From Caldilineaceae bacterium (lineage in GTDB: Bacteria > Chloroflexota > Anaerolineae > Caldilineales > Caldilineaceae), in assembly GCA_022842065.1 (NCBI GenBank), contig JALHQH010000005.1, forward strand, positions 186,001 to 250,000: a stretch of 64,000 bases of DNA, given 5' to 3'. The notes below the pieces were generated by a model. That model was given only the letters and a program-made list of their open reading frames with translations, had not been told where the DNA came from and ran no database searches. How positions within the stretch are numbered: the first letter of the stretch is position 1; every line of letters starts with the position of its first letter. Positions 59,313-64,000 of this stretch are shown here, piece by piece. The position numbers and the translations under genes are program-made.

Positions 59313-61625
59313 ATGCGCTTCTTTAAAGATCGACCATTGGGTTTGCGCAAGAAAATTATCCTATGGGCCTTTGTCCCTACTGCGATCATCCTGATGGCGG
59401 TGGCGTCGGTAAACTATCTTGCCTATCGCAAGGTGGCGGAGACGCTGATCCTGGAGCGGGATGAGGAAGTGACGCGGCTGGCGGCTGGGCAAATCGCGAC
59501 TTCACTCAATGAGTATGCTGATCTGCTCGTGGCCGAAGCGCGCAGCACTGCGCTTGGCGAAGGTGATCTGGTCTATCAACAGGCGGCATTGGCCAGTGCG
59601 CGCAATCGGCTGGCGATCTTTGATGGCGGCATTGTGTTACTTGATGGCTTGGGCAAAGTCGTTGCGGCTGAGCCGGCGCGGGCCGATATTTTGGGCGCAG
59701 ATTGGTCACAACGGCCCTATTTTCGCCAGGTGTTACGGCTGGGTCACCCGCTGTTTTCCGATACGTTGGTTGATGGTGTTGGACGCGCGCCAGTTGTTGC
59801 CGTGGTAGCACCAATCTTTGGCCGCCAAGAGGAATTGACCGGTGTCCTGGTCGGCATGTTTGAGTTAGGGGCGACGAGCATCAGTACCTTTTATGGCGAC
59901 ATTGTGCGTCTGCGTTTTGGGCGGCATGGTATCGCCTATCTGGTCGATGGTAACGGGCAGGTGCTCTACCATTCGAATGGCAGCCGGATTGGGGAAGATT
60001 TCTCGGACGAACCGGTGGTCCAACAATTGCTGGGCCAAGAAATTCTCGGCGAACCCTTTGGCGATGAGCAGGTGGGGGCCATCCGCACGCGTGATCGCGC
60101 CGGCAATGAGATCGTCGCCGGCTTTGCCCAGGTGCCGGGCTCGACGTGGGGTCTGGTCACCGAGACCAGTTGGGAAACCTTGCTGGGCATGGGCAATATG
60201 TACCAACGTTTTTTACTGGCGCTCTTTGTGCTGGGGATCGTCACCCCGGCGATCTTTGTTTCGTTTGGTACGCAGCGGATTATCCAGCCGATCCTCGATA
60301 TGATCGGCGCGGCGCAAAAGGTGGCCGCCGGTGACTTTGCCCAGACGATTGTCACGAATACCGGCGATGAAGTCGAGATCCTGGCCGCGCAGTTCAATCG
60401 CATGTCGGCCCAATTGCGTTCTTCGTACACCGGGTTGGAAAATCGCGTGGCCGAGCGCACGCGCGTCTTATCGGCGCTCATTGACATCGCCGAAGCAGTC
60501 AATCGTTCGCTCGATCTGGAAGAGACGCTCAACCATTCGCTGGAAAAGAGCTTGCAAGTGTTGGGGATTGAGGCCGGCGGCATCTATCTTTTTGATGCCA
60601 AAAGTGAGAAGTTGACCCTCGCTGTCCACCGTGGCTATCCCCAGGAACTGGTCGCCCACATGGACAATTTAAGTTTGGGCGAAGGCTTTAACGGCTTTGT
60701 GGCTGAACATTGCCAGCCGCTGGTGGTTGACGAAATTGCCACTGATGTCCGCCTGTCGCGCACCAACATCCTGCAATCAGGGATGCATTCCCTGGTCAGT
60801 GTGCCCTTGCGCGCCAAAGATAAGCTGGTGGGCACCCTCTTTGCCACCACCTATGAACAGCGCAAGTTTAGTGATCAGGATATCAACCTGCTCACTTCGA
60901 TTGGCTATCAAGTGGGGGTGGCCATTGAAAATGCGCTGCTCTACGGCCAAGCCCAACAGTTGGCTGCCCTGGAAGAGCGCAGCCGGCTGGCACGCGAGCT
61001 CCACGACTCGGTGACCCAAGCCCTCTACAGCCAAACGCTACTGGTCGAAGGCTGGAAACAGATGGCCTTCAATGGACAGTTGCTCGATCTAACCGAACCG
61101 CTGATCGAGTTGAGCCAGGTGACCAAACAGGCACTAAAGGAGATGCGCCTGCTGGTCTACGAGTTACGGCCACCCGATCTGGAAAAAGAGGGCTTGATTG
61201 GGGCCTTACACAAGCGGCTAAATGCCGTCGAGAAACGCGCCGGGGTCGAGGCGCGTTTGATTAGCCATGATATTGCCGTCGAGCTGCCGATTGTACTGGA
61301 GGAGAATCTCTATCGCATTGCCCAGGAAGCACTGGCAAACATGCTCAAACATGCCAACGCCCAACAAGTGATTGTCCAATTTTCTGCCCAAGCCGGGCAA
61401 GTCACTCTCACCATCAGCGATGACGGCTGCGGCTTTGATCCGGCGCTGGCTGATGGTAATGGCGGCATGGGGCTGACCAACATGCGTGAACGGACCGAAA
61501 AGTTACAAGGGCACTTTGCCATCGAGTCGGTACCCGGCATGGGGACGACTGTGCGGGTGGTTGTGCCCATGCCTGCCAATCATTACAACCCGACGCAATC
61601 TTTTAAGCGTCATCAACTAGTCTAG
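59313..61625 (+). CDS. Sensor histidine kinase: dCache, HAMP, GAF, HisKA_3
   Basis: 770 residues. TM1 lies near 17-38, then an extracellular double-Cache-type sensor (about 40-290), TM2 (about 298-317), HAMP (about 320-372) and GAF (about 405-545). The dimerisation helix carries phospho-His in 'ERSRLARELHDSVTQALYS' (about 566). HATPase: 'RIAQEALANMLKHANA' and 'DDGCGFDPALADGNGGMGL'. This is the NarX/LiaS-type kinase group. It pairs with the NarL-type regulator downstream and probably with the lipoprotein upstream. Confidence 0.9.
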   Translation: MRFFKDRPLGLRKKIILWAFVPTAIILMAVASVNYLAYRKVAETLILERDEEVTRLAAGQIATSLNEYADLLVAEARSTALGEGDLVYQQAALASARNRLAIFDGGIVLLDGLGKVVAAEPARADILGADWSQRPYFRQVLRLGHPLFSDTLVDGVGRAPVVAVVAPIFGRQEELTGVLVGMFELGATSISTFYGDIVRLRFGRHGIAYLVDGNGQVLYHSNGSRIGEDFSDEPVVQQLLGQEILGEPFGDEQVGAIRTRDRAGNEIVAGFAQVPGSTWGLVTETSWETLLGMGNMYQRFLLALFVLGIVTPAIFVSFGTQRIIQPILDMIGAAQKVAAGDFAQTIVTNTGDEVEILAAQFNRMSAQLRSSYTGLENRVAERTRVLSALIDIAEAVNRSLDLEETLNHSLEKSLQVLGIEAGGIYLFDAKSEKLTLAVHRGYPQELVAHMDNLSLGEGFNGFVAEHCQPLVVDEIATDVRLSRTNILQSGMHSLVSVPLRAKDKLVGTLFATTYEQRKFSDQDINLLTSIGYQVGVAIENALLYGQAQQLAALEERSRLARELHDSVTQALYSQTLLVEGWKQMAFNGQLLDLTEPLIELSQVTKQALKEMRLLVYELRPPDLEKEGLIGALHKRLNAVEKRAGVEARLISHDIAVELPIVLEENLYRIAQEALANMLKHANAQQVIVQFSAQAGQVTLTISDDGCGFDPALADGNGGMGLTNMRERTEKLQGHFAIESVPGMGTTVRVVVPMPANHYNPTQSFKRHQLV

Positions 61626-61719
61626 GGCGCGCAGTGTGAAAATGGTCACCATGCGGATGCGGAAATAGGCAGTTGCATTTTCACCCCAGCGCCATTAAGT
61701 TAACATTTGAGGTATCATT

Positions 61720-62385
61720 ATGGATAAAGCAATTCGCGTTCTGATTGCCGATGATCATGCAATTGTGCGCCGTGGGCTGCGTACGTTGATTAGCAGCCAA
61801 CCCGATATGGAGATTGTGGGCGAGGCGAACAATGGCGTCGAAGCCGTGGAAAAAGCGCGCACCGTGCAAGCGGACGTGATCTTGATGGACATGGTGATGC
61901 CGCGCCAGGCCGGCGCAGCTGCCATTCGCGAGATCAAAAAAGAGAATCCGGCGGCACGCATTCTGGTGCTGACCAGCTTTGCCGAGGATGATAAAATCTT
62001 TCCCGCCATCAAGTCAGGCGCGCTGGGCTATCTGCTCAAAGATGCCGAGACCGACCAACTGTTGCAGGCCATTCGCGATGTCAACGACGGCAAATTCTCG
62101 CTGGATCCCAGTGTGGCGCTGCGCGTGATCCGCGAACTGAACCACGGCTCTGATCTGCCCCCCACGGTCGATCCATTGACTGAGCGTGAATTGGAAGTCT
62201 TACAACTGGTGGCGCAAGGGTTAACCAATGGCGAGATTGCCGAACGGTTGGTGCTGGGCGAACGCACCGTGGGCAACCATATCAGCAGTATCCTGAGCAA
62301 GTTACATCTGGCCAATCGCACCCAAGCCGCACTCTATGCCCTGCGTGAGGGGATCGCGCCGCTGCATCCGGTCGCGGTGAGCTAG
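61720..62385 (+). CDS. NarL/LuxR-family response regulator
   Basis: 221 residues with GAGGT before the ATG. Receiver: 'VLIADDHAIVRRGL', phospho-Asp in 'VILMDMVMPRQ' (about 56), Thr in 'VLTSFA' and Lys in 'YLLKDAE'. The C-terminal LuxR helix-turn-helix reads 'LTERELEVLQLVAQGLTNGE' through 'LVLGERTVGNHISSILSKL'. It is the cognate partner of the HisKA_3 kinase 94 bases upstream. Confidence 0.92.
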   Translation: MDKAIRVLIADDHAIVRRGLRTLISSQPDMEIVGEANNGVEAVEKARTVQADVILMDMVMPRQAGAAAIREIKKENPAARILVLTSFAEDDKIFPAIKSGALGYLLKDAETDQLLQAIRDVNDGKFSLDPSVALRVIRELNHGSDLPPTVDPLTERELEVLQLVAQGLTNGEIAERLVLGERTVGNHISSILSKLHLANRTQAALYALREGIAPLHPVAVS

Positions 62386-62500
62386 CGGGCAAGCAGGGAA
62401 TTTTGATGCAAATTTGTCTCCTTGTTTGAAATGGTGCTTCCCACTATGCTACACTGCTAAGAACAAACGATTTATTAAGTTTTTGATGAGTAGAGGTCGT

Positions 62501-63172
62501 ATGCCCGCCCCTGCAGCCCTAGCCTTTGGCAAGTATTACCATATCTACAATCGTGGGAACAACCATGAAAATATCTTCAGGGAGCAGCGCAATTATCACT
62601 TGTTCTTAGCGTTGTACGCCAAACATGTTTTGCCCGTGGCCGATACTTATGCCTATGTGCTGTTGAAGAATCATTTTCATTTGTTGGCACGGACGAGAAC
62701 GGTTGCGGAACAGCTTGTTTGGTGGCAGGAGTCACGTGATGGCGCGTTGCCTGATCGAGAGCTGACAGGTGGGTGCCCTCAGGGCGCGGCGAGAGCTGAT
62801 TTCAAGCCACTTGATCCAAGTAAACAATTTTCGAATTTATTCAACGCCTATGCACGGACGTTCAACAATGCCTATCGGCGCACGGGGGCGCTTTTTCAAC
62901 GCCCCTTTGGCCGTATTGAGGTAAGATCGGATGCGTACTTTCGGCGTTTGGTACTCTATATCCACCAAAATCCGCAAAAGCACCGGTTTGTCCAGGACTT
63001 CCGCGATTGGCCCTACTCGTCCTATCATACGTTGCTATCGCTCAAACAAACACTCCTCCAACGTGACGAGGTCATCGCTTGGTTTGATACGAAAGATGGT
63101 TTCCATTTTTCTCATGCCCAGGAAATAACGGATCCCGGCATCCTTGCCTTTTTCCCCGACGACTTTGATTGA
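62501..63172 (+). CDS. REP-associated tyrosine transposase (RAYT, Y1/IS200-like)
   Basis: 223 residues from ATG 62501 (AGAGGT upstream; ATG 62486 is also possible). 'FGKYYHIYNRGNNHENIF' is the family signature, the HUH motif is in 'LLKNHFHLLART', and the catalytic Tyr region reads 'LVLYIHQNPQKH' with 'DWPYSSYHTLL' after it. RAYTs are single-copy domesticated transposases that act on REP palindromes. A nested palindrome follows 28 bases after the stop. An insertion of about 25 residues (near 90-115) makes the middle longer than usual. Confidence 0.85.
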   Translation: MPAPAALAFGKYYHIYNRGNNHENIFREQRNYHLFLALYAKHVLPVADTYAYVLLKNHFHLLARTRTVAEQLVWWQESRDGALPDRELTGGCPQGAARADFKPLDPSKQFSNLFNAYARTFNNAYRRTGALFQRPFGRIEVRSDAYFRRLVLYIHQNPQKHRFVQDFRDWPYSSYHTLLSLKQTLLQRDEVIAWFDTKDGFHFSHAQEITDPGILAFFPDDFD

Positions 63173-63200
63173 TCAATTTTGTCCACACCCAATCCTCACC

Positions 63201-63326
63201 GCCCGACCTGGCAGGTGGGCGCTTTTTCCACCTGTCAGGTCTCGATCAGGCAATGGGTGCAAACGCTATTCAGTAACGTGTCACGGGGTCGAGACCTGAC
63301 AGGAAAAAACACCTGTCAGGTCGGGC
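63201..63326. repeat. Nested palindrome with four ACCTGNCAGGT units
   Basis: Units at 63206-63216, 63230-63240, 63294-63304 (last base differs) and 63311-63321. The outer pair forms a 17-bp stem (63201-63217 with 63310-63326, one mismatch) and the inner pair a 15-bp stem (CCTGTCAGGTCTCGA, 63231-63245, with 63289-63303). It is a BIME-like arrangement next to the RAYT gene. Confidence 0.75.
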
Positions 63327-63407
63327 GCCAAAGTCATGGGTTGTTGCTTGGTTTATGAGCACCTGCCTCAATTCCCACTGCAATGAAGCCAAATGTAACG
63401 TCAACGA

Positions 63408-63503
63408 CTATAACCAACTGCGGTGCAACGCGACCGCCACTTGTTGTCCTAGTTGGCTCTTACCGGTTCGGGGCGCGTCCCCAATTAAATAAATCATCGC
63501 CAT
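63408..63503 (-). pseudogene. Truncated P-loop kinase/AAA-type gene remnant
   Basis: A 31-residue minus-strand frame reads 'MAMIYLIGDAPRTGKSQLG' and then stops at TAG. 'IYLIGxxPRxGKS' is the Walker A start of small P-loop nucleotide/2-phosphoglycerate-kinase-like ATPases. The rest of the protein is missing, so this is a cut-down gene, downstream of the acetyltransferase. Confidence 0.5.
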
Positions 63504-63551
63504 CCTCGCTTTCAATAAAGCCAAGGTGACTGGCATCTTTACCTGGTGCCG

Positions 63552-64000
63552 TTAGGAGACGCACCGCTCATAAATCTCCTCTAGCCCATCTTCCTCGTCC
63601 ATCTGTTCGCCGATCTTGACGAAGCCGAAATGGGCGGCAATGCGTAAAGAGGGTTGATTCGCCGGGCTGATGGTGAGGATAAAGCGGTTCACCCCCTGCT
63701 GGTGCGCCCACCCCATCAGCGCCTGGCAGGCCTCGGTCGCATACCCCTGGCGCTGGAAGGGGGCAAAGATAGTATAGCCAAATTCGACGCCGCCCGGCCC
63801 CAGTGGTCGCACCGGCTCCGGTTCAGCAGCCATGTGGAAAGCAATCGAACCCACCATCGTTTGGGACGAGCGCAGCACGATCGCCCGCTCCATCCAGGGT
63901 AAGAGCGCTGGATTTTGGCGCGCTTGTGCCAGCCGGTTTCGTTTATGCGCAGAGACCGGCCACCATGCGGCGGGAATTGGCACCCCCAGCAATTGCGCGG
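63552..64000 (-). CDS. GNAT-family N-acetyltransferase (partial, N-terminus off window)
   Basis: About 149 residues are visible; the frame stays open to the right edge, so the start is outside the window. Motif A reads 'YTIFAPFQRQGYATEACQAL' (acetyl-CoA binding) and the end 'ILTISPANQPSLRIAAHFGF' is typical of RimJ/RimL-like GNATs. It would acetylate an amine on a protein or small molecule; the target is unknown. Confidence 0.8.
   Translation of the reverse strand, partial: AQLLGVPIPAAWWPVSAHKRNRLAQARQNPALLPWMERAIVLRSSQTMVGSIAFHMAAEPEPVRPLGPGGVEFGYTIFAPFQRQGYATEACQALMGWAHQQGVNRFILTISPANQPSLRIAAHFGFVKIGEQMDEEDGLEEIYERCVS

Overview
The window looks like a chromosomal segment of a Chloroflexota bacterium (Anaerolineae/Caldilineae-like). 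This is inferred from gene content: many fucosidase-type glycoside hydrolases and sugar ABC transporters, a CASTOR/POLLUX-type channel, Crp/Fnr plus DUF2892, LytR/NarL-type and hybrid two-component systems, and secreted proteins ending in a short 'LYLP' tail. No rRNA, tRNA, CRISPR array or complete insertion sequence was recognised. Genes are compact and intergenic regions are unusually rich in long, often perfect, inverted repeats.

Layout. 1-3.1 kb: frameshifted gene remnants around a secreted carbohydrate-binding-type protein. 3.2-5.1 kb: RCK-domain ion channel. 5.4-8.0 kb: a MITE-like element, then a TetR/ABC exporter operon with a palindromic operator. 8.2-17.1 kb (minus strand): a fucosylated-glycan module with two binding-protein-dependent permeases, a lipoprotein solute-binding protein, a DUF5703-type glycosidase and a GH95 fucosidase. 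17.4-21.0 kb: divergent composite response regulator and hybrid histidine kinase. 21.1-23.0 kb: tungsten-type aldehyde:ferredoxin oxidoreductase. 23.3-27.8 kb: second copy of the MITE, PlsC acyltransferase, a small helical protein, FabH and FabF. 28.2-33.2 kb: two membrane proteins and a Ca2+-type P-ATPase. 33.3-39.2 kb: PA14 lipoprotein, ThuA-like protein, Gln/Asn-rich unknown protein, Crp/Fnr and DUF2892. 39.6-49.7 kb: sugar isomerase/epimerases, esterase, aminoglycoside-phosphotransferase-like kinase, tandem-duplicated secreted proteins, MFS transporter, GH29 fucosidase and a Zn-dehydrogenase-like protein. 50.0-57.2 kb (minus strand): complete oligopeptide-type ABC transporter and a phytanoyl-CoA-dioxygenase-like protein. 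57.6-62.4 kb: Tat-lipoprotein solute-binding protein, dCache/GAF histidine kinase and NarL-type regulator with no permease. 62.5-64.0 kb: a RAYT (REP-associated Tyr transposase) followed by a nested palindrome, a P-loop gene remnant and a partial GNAT acetyltransferase.

The main theme is capture and breakdown of fucose-containing glycans: GH95 and GH29 fucosidases, two complete ABC importers, TIM-barrel isomerases and a dehydrogenase. A 35-bp oriented palindrome occurs next to both the GH95 transporter operon and the isomerase/dehydrogenase pair, hinting at shared control. The second theme is non-coding structure: a 121-122 bp MITE family with 8-bp target duplications, several palindromes built from short tandem repeats, and REP-like hairpins close to a RAYT gene.
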